A stretch of DNA of 64,000 bases from Curvularia sp. ZM96. Taxonomy: Eukaryota; Ascomycota; Dothideomycetes; Pleosporales; Pleosporaceae. The translations under genes were made by a program, and so were the position numbers. Under the pieces are notes generated by a model. It was not told the origin of the DNA. It searched no databases and saw only the letters and a list, made by a program, of their open reading frames with translations. Shown here one piece after another: positions 10,728 to 20,080 of the stretch. Location of the stretch: contig JAJGBQ010000005.1 of NCBI GenBank assembly GCA_022457065.1, positions 1,426,001 through 1,490,000 on the forward strand, written 5' to 3'. How positions within the stretch are numbered: position 1 is the stretch's first letter; the number at the start of each line of letters is the position of its first letter.

Positions 10728-13045
10728 TCAATGCTCTGCATATCCATGCTCAAAATCCGGTAACACAGCCTGGTACTCCATGGCTAGTATACTGGGGTCC
10801 ATTATCGCTTCCACTGAACCTCTCCCCGCACGCAACACATTGGGATAGTATATCTCTCTGTCATGTCCATCCTCACTCGCCTGCTCCTGTTGCTCCTTTT
10901 CAACTATAGCATCATACACCGGCGGCGAACGTGACGCCGAGCGCGACCGCGCCTGCGCTGACAGTGATAACGGCGGTGGTTGATACGCTTTGTACACAGC
11001 CAAGGGTGCGGGTGTAAGCGGTGGCGAGGGTAATTCAACCTCCTCAGTGTCTTGTCGGTGTGAAAAGCCAAATTCGTCGTTACGTGGTTGCGCTGCTTGT
11101 TTTGCTGCTTCTTGATCGCAGCCCTTTTCTGACGGTGGTGTATATGGCCGTTGGGCATACTTGTCTGCATGACCTGGTACGAGACTTGTTGGGAGCAGTG
11201 TGTTCCTTGTGGCTGTGTCTGGGGCAGGGGCGGCGTCGGTTGAAGAGGTGAGAGGGTTGGAGGTATTGGTGAAGGGGAACATTGCGGATTCTATGTCTGC
11301 GGATAGAGAGGCGATGATGTCTTTGTCTTCGGTGGTCTCGGCTGGCATGGAGTCGAGTTCGTAGACTGGATGTTGGGGAGCTGGTACGGTGTGTGTTGCG
11401 TGTGTGGATGCTGCTGCTGCTGCTGCTGGTGGGTGTAAGGTCAGTGGTGGTGATGATGATGATTGATATAAGCCATTTGGTCCTACGACTTGTAGTCTTC
11501 TCTGTTCTTCCTTCTGGTGCTCATGTCGAGTCTCAGTATGCGCTGGTGCGTGCGTAAATTTTGTTGGTGTTGCAGGCATCTCAAATACCGCTGTTTGATG
11601 CTGCTGTTGTGGGTTTTGAGTTTCAATGATAGGTTTACAAGCCAGTGTTTGATGGGGTATATATGATGTGCGTGGTGGTTTTGGACGTATGGCATCCGAT
11701 CTTTTTAGAGACGGTCTGTTTTGAATACTCAGGGAAGATGGAAGAGGGCTGAATGGTACAGAGGGTTGGAAGTTTGTAACGGACTGCTGCGGAGGAGGGG
11801 GAGGAGGTACACTGTTTTGCAGCGGTGCTGAAATATTTCGATGTGCATATGATCCTCCAAATGGTCCGGTGGATGTGTCGATCCATAACTGCGGACCGCT
11901 AGATATACGTTTGGCGTTATAGGCACTGATGGGGCGATGACTCGCTCTAGGGTCTGCTGTTGGAGCTGTGATTTCAGAGGATGCAGAGAAGCTCGGAGGG
12001 CTTCTAGAAGGTAGTCCTACGTTCACGCTGTGTCTTACTGCCGGCTTCTCCTTTTGCATCTGCTGGAGGGTCTCGAAATTGTTCATGCAATGTATTTTCG
12101 GTAGGGATGACGAGTGGTTTGTGTTCGGTAGGGGGTTTGGTGGCCCATAAGCAGATTGCGACCACGGCTGACCATTTAGAGGCAATGAAAGGCTGATTGG
12201 TGTGATGGCCGGTGGTGGTGGTGGTGCCTGCCCTGCAAGTATCTGATAGCATCTGCGCTGTTCGTTGAAAGGCAAGCTCGCAACAAATGGTGTGCTGAGA
12301 AAGTTGTTATATGTCGCCTTCTGATCTAAATGGCTTTGGGCTGATTGAACCTGGCCTCCATAGCTTTGACACAGAAAGAGCACATCCGCGGAAGGATTCC
12401 AGCTGAGGTTGCGCAATTTGCAAAACTCGATGAGTGATCTCACCAGGTACACCATGTTCAGGCCTTTGAAGGTTCTAAGAATGCCTCCGAAGTTGTTACT
12501 TAACAGGACTACGTTGTCTTTGAGGGTGCCACTATGTGGTGTTCCGTATGAGCCTAGTATTTGTTAGTATAGAATCGCCCTGGGGTCAGGAACGGCATCA
12601 CCTGATGGTAGAAGATATACTTCGACCGTTGCAGGGCTTGAACATCCCACGTCCTGAAATGATGGTCCTGTTTGTACCAATATCTTCGATGGGGTCAACG
12701 GGTTCATGCCCTCGGGCGATCGAAGGCTATTGCTGTTAGTAAAGTTGCTCTAACAAAACTACTATTAACATACCGCCGGTCTGATTCAATCTTCTTCCTA
12801 ATACGATTGAAGTCTTTGTCTTCATATGCGAAGTGAAGCTCTGATACTTCACGCCCATTTCCTAGGCAGAACATTTGGAATCCTCCCAGGATACTGTAGG
12901 CCAGCTTTTTACTCTCGAATATTTGACGGACATAGCTTGCCGCAGCCAAGATGTTCGCCTGAGGTAGCATTCTGTCTCCTCGTGCTGGCAAAATCTTGTG
13001 CTGAATAGATTTCTCAACGTTGTGGTACCCTATGAAGTTTGTCAT
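10728..13045 (-). CDS. nucleotidyltransferase-like protein with long proline-rich tail
   Basis: Three exons in transcript order are 13045-12774, 12732-12602 and 12553-10728, giving 742 residues. Both introns (41 and 48 nt) have good GT...AG ends and keep frame. The first 250 residues look folded: KKLAYSILGGFQMFCLGNGREVSELHFAYEDKDFNR resembles the Gly-Gly...Arg-x-x-x-Asp/Glu entry strand of nucleotidyltransferase folds. VVLLSNNFGGILRTFKGLNMVYLVRSLIEF follows. From about residue 270 on the chain is low-complexity: poly-Pro runs (five and six Pro), QQQ, a seven-Ala run, and many Ser/Thr-Pro. I do not know a characterised orthologue. The fold call rests on pattern resemblance and the usual catalytic Asp pair is not obvious, so a catalytic role is uncertain. 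Confidence 0.6.
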
Positions 13046-14007
13046 GTCACGACAAGTTGGGTACAGGGCTAAGCATCAGCTACAAAGAAAACATGAATCA
13101 GCGTTGGCTGGGCGGAAAAATCGTCGAGGTGGCGAAGTTGAATAGTTAGGAGTGCGGTTCTGGTACAGAAAGAAGATAATGGCGACGTGGGATGATTGTT
13201 TACTTGCGTGGCAGCACTCTGCTTAAGCCATTGGGGACCCACTGTCCTGGATGACCTCTCGTAAGACCGTACGCTAAGGCCGGGCGGATCCCCTCGCTTC
13301 CATTCTTACAAAAGCTAACGTTCACAGTGCTGATGATGCATCCGTGCTATAGGCCCGAGGCCCCAGCAGTCAAATGACAACAGCGCCGCCTGGGAGGGCT
13401 GAGCTGCACAGCTGAGAGACATCCGAACGGCTTAACTGGATCCGGTTTCACATAGATCGCGAGATTTATTCCTGCAAAAATGCGAAACAAGTCATGGGGC
13501 GAGGAATTGCTCGCTGTTGTGATTCTCGTCGGTCTTCGTAGTGTGTAATCGAGGCTGAGCGGGTTAAATTTAGCAACGGGTGGGTCAGCCAATTGTGGCT
13601 ATCCAACGGATCCACGCTGCCCGCATACGAAAGTCTCCCAAAGAAACCTGGCATGTGATGAGGTTTATAAAAGGCATGTCATCCCACTGCTATTAAAAGC
13701 TGGTTGGCTCCGTGTTCCATCGATATTAGTACAAAACCTCGGCGCACGGCGACACTCACGTGATGTCAACCCAACGCATCCCATTCTGATAAGAGCAATG
13801 CTTCTCGCATGTAGAAATTTACTATTAGGATCAGGTCTTTTAATACATAACATCATTGTCGAACTGCTTGCCCGCGCCGGGACTGTACGAGATGCTGCAG
13901 GTATGGTTCAACGAAGGAATGAAACAAGCCGAGACTCGATGCGCCCAAGGAAGATGAACGCCGGGAGGCATGACTATGCCATTGAATTGTGATCAATGTT
14001 GTTCTTC
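13046..14007. other. intergenic
   Basis: This lies upstream of the nucleotidyltransferase-like gene (-) and downstream of the 55-residue gene (-). No gene, RNA or repeat was recognised. Confidence 0.4.
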
Positions 14008-14302
14008 TCAGATACCACCACCTGGCATTAGTTATTAGCATTAAGAGTACTCTAATAGTGCAAGGTACAACCCACCGGACCGGTCAACGGAGACTCCAAA
14101 GTCACCATTGGCACGTACTCTCTGCTTGTCGGCAATGGTGCGTGACTTGAGGGTGAAGTAGCCACCTCCGAGTGAGAGGATTGAAAGAACTGCCATGTTG
14201 CGGGGTCTAGGGAGAAAGGCGGTGTCAGCTAGTCGATGGGAAGCAGAGATGAGCTGGACAGCCCACTGAGTCGACTTACGTGAGAAGCCGAGAATAGATC
14301 AT
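14008..14302 (-). CDS. 55-residue conserved-looking small protein ending SVDRSGGGI
   Basis: Three exons in transcript order are 14302-14280 (23 nt), 14206-14076 (131 nt) and 14021-14008 (14 nt), giving 55 residues. The introns are 72 and 54 nt; the second has a CTAAT/CTAAC-like branch site and ends CCAG. The middle exon encodes a short hydrophobic stretch (MAVLSILSLGGGYFTL) then a basic segment (KSRTIADKQRVRA). The C-terminus is DFGVSVDRSGGGI. That ending resembles tails I recall from tiny unannotated fungal proteins, which is why the 14-nt last exon was chosen. The layout suggests a single-pass membrane or mitochondrial protein, but this is inference. An alternative start is the ATG eleven codons later. 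It lies divergent from ESF1. Confidence 0.55.
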
Positions 14303-14633
14303 GTTGTAGTTTTGGCGTTTCTGTCACTGGTAACCGGTATATGGAGCAGGATGAAGGATGAAAGACAGCTATAAGGTGGAGTGAATTTGGGAGGGCCCCT
14401 GGTTCCGAGCGGTTCCATCGCGTGATTTGTTTCCCCTCTCGGTCTTGACTATGACGGCGAGGCAACCTTCCCCAGATCGACGGCCAGATCCCCGCCGCGC
14501 CTAGACCCCCGCCATGGCAGCCAATGGGCGCTCGGTGCCGCCGATGTGCAACCGCCCGGCAGAAAAAGTTCGGCAACTTTGGAATGCGCGTCGCGATGAA
14601 AGCTGCCGGCTGCACTCACACCAAAACTGCGCA
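14303..14633. other. divergent promoter of the small protein gene and ESF1
   Basis: About 330 nt between the small gene's ATG (-) and the chosen ESF1 start (+). An in-frame upstream ATG at 14514 with a good context would extend ESF1 by 40 residues of non-family-like sequence. Nothing else was seen. Confidence 0.4.
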
Positions 14634-16805
14634 ATGCCTCTTCCAAAGCGACAGCCCTTGCCAAAGAAGGCCGAAAAGGTCGAAAAGGCCAGTGTGCCTG
14701 CCAGTAAGCATTGCGACGCTGATTCACGAGAGTCGAATAGTGCGCTCACAATCAACGCAGGCGACTCGCGATTCGCAAATTTCGAGACAGATCCCAAGTT
14801 CCGACTTCCCTCCAAGAAGCACACCAAAACCAAGCTCGATCCCCGATTCGCGCGCATAAAGAGCGACCCCGACTTTTACAACAAGGCCAAGGTCGACAAG
14901 TATGGTCGCAAGATTTCCAAGGACGCTGGAAAGAAGGTTGTGGAAAGGCTGTACGAGATAGACAGCGATGAAGATGACGACGAGAACGAAGAAGATGATG
15001 AGCCCAAGCATCCTGCCGGAATGAAGCGGGACAAGGCGGTTATGAAGGAGATGAAGAGGGTCGAACAGCAAGGTTTTGATCCAATTCGAGACGGCGGACT
15101 TGAATCTTCATCGGATGAAAGCTCCAGCGACGAAGAAGAAGAAGAAGCCGACGTATACGAACAGGCCGAGCTCGCCGGAGATGGCAACGAGGTCCCGACT
15201 GGTGATATTTCGGCACGCTTAGCTGCGGTCAACATGGACTGGGACAACATCCGCGCAATCGACATTATGGCTGTAGCAAACTCTTTCGTACCAGCCGATG
15301 GAAGGATTCTCAATGTCGTGATATACCCCAGCGAGTTTGGCATGGAACGCCTACAACGGGAGGAAATTGAAGGTCCGCCCCGCGAGATCTTTGCCTCGAC
15401 GGCAAACAAGGACAAGAACAACATTGGTGTGGCTGATCATGATTCTGATGCATCAGGCTCAGACGGTGAAGACCAAGCAAATGCTGCCTTACAAACAGAG
15501 GAAACTGGCGAAGAGTTTGATTCGACCAAGCTGCGGGCCTATCAGCTTGATCGATTACGATATTACTACGCTATCATTACATGTTCTTCTGCCAACGTCG
15601 CAAAGTCCATCTATGACAATCTTGATGGCCGGGAGTACCTGACGAGTGCAAATTTCTTCGACTTGCGCTTCGTTCCCGACGGCACAACCTTTGACCAGGA
15701 CCCCCATGACGAATGCTCGAAGCTGCCCGATGGCTACAAACCAAACGAGTTTTCTACGGACGCGCTTACTCACTCAAAAGTAAAACTGACCTGGGATGCC
15801 GACGATGCCACTCGAAAGGAAGTACAGAAGCGCGCATTCTCGCGCAAGGAAATCGACGAAAACGAACTACAGGCATACCTGGGCACAGATTCTTCATCCT
15901 CCGAAGATGAAGAGGAGACAGCCAAGGCCGAAAAAGCGGCAAGTCTCCGGGCGGCGCTAGGCCTAGAGGCACCTGGCAAAACTTCAAAGTCCAAGAGCAA
16001 GCCTTCTGCGAAGAAAGATCGCGATTTCCCAAAGCCAGATAGTGAAATGCAAATCACCTTTACGGGCGGGTTATCGAAAGACACTGGCAAGGGCGGTGTA
16101 TTTGAAAACGATATTCCAGTGCAAGAGACGACAATGGAACGGTACATCCGTAAAGAGAGGGAAAGGAAAGCAAGACGCAAAGAAAGGTGGGCAGCCAGGA
16201 AGGCTGGCCTGGATCCTGATGCTCCTGTGGAGCAGGAAGCTGCTAAGCCAACAGATGCGGACGAGGACGATCCATTCAACGACCCATTTTTTGCTTCTGA
16301 TCCCGAAGAAGCCGCAAAGGCTTCAAAGCAGGAAGCCAAGAAGGCGAAGAAGGCGAAGAAGGCAGAGCAAGAGCTGCAGGATCAAGCAGCAGCAGCGGAA
16401 CGCGCAAACCTTGAGCTGCTCATGGCTGACGAGGACGACTCAAAGATGCGCCACTTCGACATGAACGAAATTGTCAAGTCGGAGAAGGCCAAGAAGAAAG
16501 GAAAGAAGGCCAAGAAGAGCGCTCCAGTGGTAGAAGACAACTTCAAGATCAACACGACGGATCCTCGTTTCGCCAAGCTATACGAGAGCCACGAATTTGC
16601 TATTGATCCTACGAACCCTCGATTCAAGGAGACTGCGGCTATGAAGGCGCTACTAGAAGAGGGCCGTAAGAAGAGAAAGCAAGGAAAGGACGGTGACGAG
16701 CCTGAGATGGAGCGTGACTCTAAGAAGTCAAAACCAGATACTGTAGCTGGGGACGACGACATCAAAAAGCTAGCTGCCCGGGTTAAGGCAAAGACCAAGC
16801 AGTAG
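14634..16805 (+). CDS. esf1: ESF1-like pre-rRNA processing protein
   Basis: Esf1 is a nucleolar factor of the small-subunit processome needed for 18S rRNA maturation. The family signature is strong: DSRFANFETDPKFRLPSKKHTKTKLDPRF near the N-terminus, DKYGRKISKDAGKKVVERLY, then acidic Ser/Asp/Glu runs. NMDWDNIRAIDIMAVANSF and VVIYPSEFGMERL lead the RRM-like region. The C-terminus has Lys-rich repeats and a NUC153-type motif, TTDPRFAKLYESHEFAIDPTNPRF. A likely intron 14704-14760 (GTAAGC...GCTCAC...GCAG, 57 nt) is a multiple of three and stop-free, so it can be read through. Spliced, the protein is 704 residues. The start at 14634 (MPLPKRQPLPKK) was preferred over 14514 because the extra 40 residues look like leader. 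Confidence 0.88.
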   Translation: MPLPKRQPLPKKAEKVEKASVPASKHCDADSRESNSALTINAGDSRFANFETDPKFRLPSKKHTKTKLDPRFARIKSDPDFYNKAKVDKYGRKISKDAGKKVVERLYEIDSDEDDDENEEDDEPKHPAGMKRDKAVMKEMKRVEQQGFDPIRDGGLESSSDESSSDEEEEEADVYEQAELAGDGNEVPTGDISARLAAVNMDWDNIRAIDIMAVANSFVPADGRILNVVIYPSEFGMERLQREEIEGPPREIFASTANKDKNNIGVADHDSDASGSDGEDQANAALQTEETGEEFDSTKLRAYQLDRLRYYYAIITCSSANVAKSIYDNLDGREYLTSANFFDLRFVPDGTTFDQDPHDECSKLPDGYKPNEFSTDALTHSKVKLTWDADDATRKEVQKRAFSRKEIDENELQAYLGTDSSSSEDEEETAKAEKAASLRAALGLEAPGKTSKSKSKPSAKKDRDFPKPDSEMQITFTGGLSKDTGKGGVFENDIPVQETTMERYIRKERERKARRKERWAARKAGLDPDAPVEQEAAKPTDADEDDPFNDPFFASDPEEAAKASKQEAKKAKKAKKAEQELQDQAAAAERANLELLMADEDDSKMRHFDMNEIVKSEKAKKKGKKAKKSAPVVEDNFKINTTDPRFAKLYESHEFAIDPTNPRFKETAAMKALLEEGRKKRKQGKDGDEPEMERDSKKSKPDTVAGDDDIKKLAARVKAKTKQ

Positions 16806-17120
16806 TGAAGTGCGTAGGCTAGTGTTGCGTTTGATACCCGTGGAGTTCACTTGGATGTCCCCCAAAATTCAATGTATTTCATTATTGATTCACGATTTGT
16901 CAAAATGAAGCTGGGTAATGATGCATTCATGTGGTGGCTGCGTCCTCTGCCGCACACATGACCGGCATGTATCTTTTGCTTCAAGCCTCTAATGAAGCGT
17001 GGCAACGGTATATGCTGGAATGTTTCAGGCCACAGTCTGGATTATCGTATTGCCAGTGACTATTTGGAGACAGCAAAAGATACAACTATGATAGCAGAAT
17101 ACATTGTCCTTCCGAACCCC
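16806..17120. other. intergenic, convergent 3' ends
   Basis: About 315 nt between the ESF1 (+) and qutR (-) stop codons. No gene or repeat was recognised. Confidence 0.4.
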
Positions 17121-19739
17121 TCATGGCTCTTGTTCCTCTATGGCCTCCAGTCTCGTCTGTACCATACTCGGATTCGACTGACCCTGTTCATCAGTCCAAC
17201 AACGCAAAACCTCTTCACGCATTATCCTCCGAGGCGCCCTCTTCCCTGTAAAAAGTTCAAACTGCGCAAAACCCTGCTCAGGTAACAGGTCAAGGCCATC
17301 CAAACAGATCCAAGATGCGGACGCTTCTTCGCGGACTTGCTTGGTCAAAGGCGTGTTTAACGTTCGATAGGCAAGCTCGATGACAACACCGCCAGAGGGA
17401 GACTGCATCCAATGCGTGGGGAGGGTGAACTCAGGCGAAGGCTCATCACCCACTGAATGAGTTGGTATGCAAGATACAATGACGGTCGCAGGGCGGATAT
17501 CCGTAGGCCAAGCTGATTCTCGAGATGCTAATATACGGAATGTAGGCTGCGAGTTTTGTACAAATGAGGGAAAAAGTTTGGCGGCAGCCGGGCTTGTAGC
17601 TAGATTAGAAAAATAAGCGACAAGCTTTTGCGCCTTCTCGTTTGTCCGGTTGAAGATGGCGATGTTCTTGATGCCGAGCTGGAGCATGGCGTAGATTGCG
17701 GCGCGTGCCATGCCTCCTGCACCGATCACCAGAGCGGAAGTTACGTCTGGGCGTACAGCGTTCGCAGGCGATAGACCGCGTCTGATGCATGAGCGGATTC
17801 CTATCCAATCGGTGTTGTCCCCATAGAGCGCCTTGACGGGACCAGATTGATTGCGCTCTTGGAAAAGCTCGTAACTTTCGGCATCAGGGATGCTACCGTC
17901 AGCATTGAGATGGCGAATGGGAAGAAGGGTGTTGATGGCCCCGATTGCTTGGGCGTGTTTGCTGACAGAGTGTGTAAGAGCGATAGCTTCGACCTTGAAT
18001 GGCTGACTGACTGCAGTGCCGCCAAAGTTCGGCTGTCGTAACAGCTGTTGTATCTTATCGTCTATTTTTAGGGTCACAACTCGATCGAAGTGATGTGGCA
18101 TGGCACATGCTCGATACGCAGCGTTGTGCATTGCTGGACTTAGACTGTAACCGACCGCAGCACCAATGATGTAAAATTCCATGGGGTCATATGTGAATGA
18201 AGCGTATAGTATATGTGTTGCTTCTGTGACAGTGAGCCAAGATGTTTCTGGGTTATTTCGTGCTCTTTCTGCAAACGTTTCGCTCTTCCTGAGTTTCTCT
18301 GGAATCACCGGTGTGAGAACCTGGTTAAAGCAAGCGGAGCGGCGCCCTGCTCTTCCAGTGTTGTAACATATCATTGGTATCCGCTGAGACTTGGCGTGTA
18401 TTGTGTTTCGAAAAGATTGGATAGCGGCATTGTCGTCCATGAAGTTGGCGGGTCGTGTGAAGCGTACAACACTGCAGCCCAGCCGCATGGCTGTGTCGTA
18501 CTTCTCAAGCCAAAACACATCGTACCAATCCATTGCGGCATGAAGATGACCGATAATCTTTGTTGACCCTCGCGATGCGACAATGGCTTGTATCAGCTCT
18601 TCGTCCATGGTTAGATCGACTGTCATGAATTCTGGCGCCATTCGCAGGCCATGCCATAAACAAGCAAGATACGAGGTCGTGGAATAGCTCGAATTTGTTG
18701 AGGTAGGCACGACATGGTAGATGATCGGAGTGACTGTACTCCTCCGGACCTTGGATATGCTTTTGCTGATATTCTCGGCATGCTCTGCAGTCAGTTGCTT
18801 AGGTTCCACGACTATCTCGAATGCGTCGCAGCCGAATTCTAATTCTTCAATGTCGACATCCTCGCATGTAAGGTCTGATAGTTGCACCTGAACAGCACAT
18901 GTATAGCTTCTCAGCTCCAGGTCAACAGAGGATAGTGGAAAGTGGCCAGGATCCAGCGTTGGGGCATCGCTTTTTGTGCCTCGGTCTTTGTTTCTCGGCG
19001 ACAAGATCAGAGCCAGAAACTTGAAAAAAGTTCGTTCCGCTCTCTTTAGTGTCAAAAAAGCTGGCACGGAGCGCTGATATGCAGGTGCAACGGAAAGATG
19101 CGACGCGTCCTTCTCAGAGATATTGTAGAACTCGTAGTTGGAGCATCGTCGGAACACAGGCGTGCTAACTGCAATCAATTCCCGGACCTTGGCTTCATCG
19201 GCCTCCAGGTATTCACGCACACTGCAAGCGTCCCGAGTGATGTGGATAACGGGATGCGACACTGAGAATTCCCGTAATAGGGATTGGCAGCTGTTGTCTA
19301 AGTGGAAGCTCCCACTGCAGACAATGATCGCGCCTTTTTTGTATGTATGAAGTACATCGCGTAGAACCTCGTCTTGGCGAAGGCTGCGATTAGATGACCC
19401 GAATTGCTTTCGATACGCTGCTGTTGAGAAGCCGGTGGCAGTGTGGAAGACACTCTCCATGTCGATGACCCTGCGTTGGCAGGTCACAGAAGCCATCATA
19501 GCCAATGTTGCCTTTCCTGTTCCATGCATTCCAATGAGAACAATCGACGCCCTGGGATCAAAAACTCGCTGAGGTTCATACTGCGGCGGCCCTGGCGTGG
19601 ACCTTGCCGAATTGGGAAGACTTCGTTGCTTGCACACAGGTGGAGATGGTGTTGGGAGAGAAGCGCGACCATCTCGTGTTCTGCTGTCGGCCTCCATCGT
19701 CGCGAATGAGCGTTTTGTGCCGACCGTTACCGAAGCCAT
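17121..19739 (-). CDS. qutR: quinate pathway repressor QutR/QA-1S
   Basis: A single exon of 872 residues. QutR/QA-1S represses quinate genes by binding the activator QutA when quinate is absent; it evolved from the last three domains of the AROM protein. Here the domains run in that order. A shikimate-kinase-like P-loop (GMHGTGKA, residues 70-77) comes first, then a type I dehydroquinase-like domain (about 290-510), then a shikimate-dehydrogenase-like domain (about 515-850). The last has VGYSLSPAMHN, SQPFK, DNTDWIGI and VIGAGGMARAA. The kinase P-loop ends in Ala instead of Ser/Thr, and the likely Schiff-base Lys of the dehydroquinase is Arg 426 (CSVVRFTR). These support a non-catalytic, regulatory role. 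The first ATG in frame is at 19739; the frame extends a little further only from non-ATG codons. It is transcribed divergently from qutA across 341 nt. Confidence 0.92.
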   Translation of the reverse strand: MASVTVGTKRSFATMEADSRTRDGRASLPTPSPPVCKQRSLPNSARSTPGPPQYEPQRVFDPRASIVLIGMHGTGKATLAMMASVTCQRRVIDMESVFHTATGFSTAAYRKQFGSSNRSLRQDEVLRDVLHTYKKGAIIVCSGSFHLDNSCQSLLREFSVSHPVIHITRDACSVREYLEADEAKVRELIAVSTPVFRRCSNYEFYNISEKDASHLSVAPAYQRSVPAFLTLKRAERTFFKFLALILSPRNKDRGTKSDAPTLDPGHFPLSSVDLELRSYTCAVQVQLSDLTCEDVDIEELEFGCDAFEIVVEPKQLTAEHAENISKSISKVRRSTVTPIIYHVVPTSTNSSYSTTSYLACLWHGLRMAPEFMTVDLTMDEELIQAIVASRGSTKIIGHLHAAMDWYDVFWLEKYDTAMRLGCSVVRFTRPANFMDDNAAIQSFRNTIHAKSQRIPMICYNTGRAGRRSACFNQVLTPVIPEKLRKSETFAERARNNPETSWLTVTEATHILYASFTYDPMEFYIIGAAVGYSLSPAMHNAAYRACAMPHHFDRVVTLKIDDKIQQLLRQPNFGGTAVSQPFKVEAIALTHSVSKHAQAIGAINTLLPIRHLNADGSIPDAESYELFQERNQSGPVKALYGDNTDWIGIRSCIRRGLSPANAVRPDVTSALVIGAGGMARAAIYAMLQLGIKNIAIFNRTNEKAQKLVAYFSNLATSPAAAKLFPSFVQNSQPTFRILASRESAWPTDIRPATVIVSCIPTHSVGDEPSPEFTLPTHWMQSPSGGVVIELAYRTLNTPLTKQVREEASASWICLDGLDLLPEQGFAQFELFTGKRAPRRIMREEVLRCWTDEQGQSNPSMVQTRLEAIEEQEP

Positions 19740-20080
19740 GGCCTTTGAAATCGCAGTCCTGCTTCGTTTCGGAGTATGGACGACTCTGGGTAACACATGA
19801 TGTTGGAGGTCTCCATGGTCTTAGCAAATCACGTGATGATAGCGCTCCCCGCTTTTCCCGGGATAAATCCTTATCCTGCTAGAGAGGCGCTTCCCCAGCT
19901 TTCCCCACTCAGTACCACTCGGACATCTACGCACATGGTTTCCTTGGCAAGCGGTCCGAGTGAAGCATGCCTGTATGCTCCGCTCCCGATCGAGCTTCAA
20001 TTCCCTCTGCCAGCAAAGTTTTGAGGTGCTGCCGCGAGACCTGAGCAATCCTTTCGAGACCAGGAGCCAGAGTGGGATCT
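19740..20080. other. qutR-qutA divergent promoter
   Basis: This 341-nt intergenic region separates the qutR and qutA start codons and must serve both. It contains the palindromic QutA-type operator listed at 19861-19876. The bases after it (19877-20080) form the qutA leader. Confidence 0.7.
19861..19876. promoter_or_regulatory. QutA/QA-1F binding site
   Basis: The sequence is GGATAAATCCTTATCC. The published consensus for the quinate activator is GGRTAARYRYTTATCC: two half-sites GGRTAA and TTATCC with a 4-nt spacer. Both half-sites match fully, and only the spacer differs, at one or two degenerate positions. It is 121 nt from the qutR ATG and 205 nt from the qutA ATG, which suits autoregulation of the activator and control of the repressor. 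Confidence 0.82.

Noticed and set aside
15100..15160. Tandem GAA/GAC-rich runs as a microsatellite repeat
   Set aside because: They encode the acidic Ser/Glu/Asp tracts of ESF1 and are explained by the protein.
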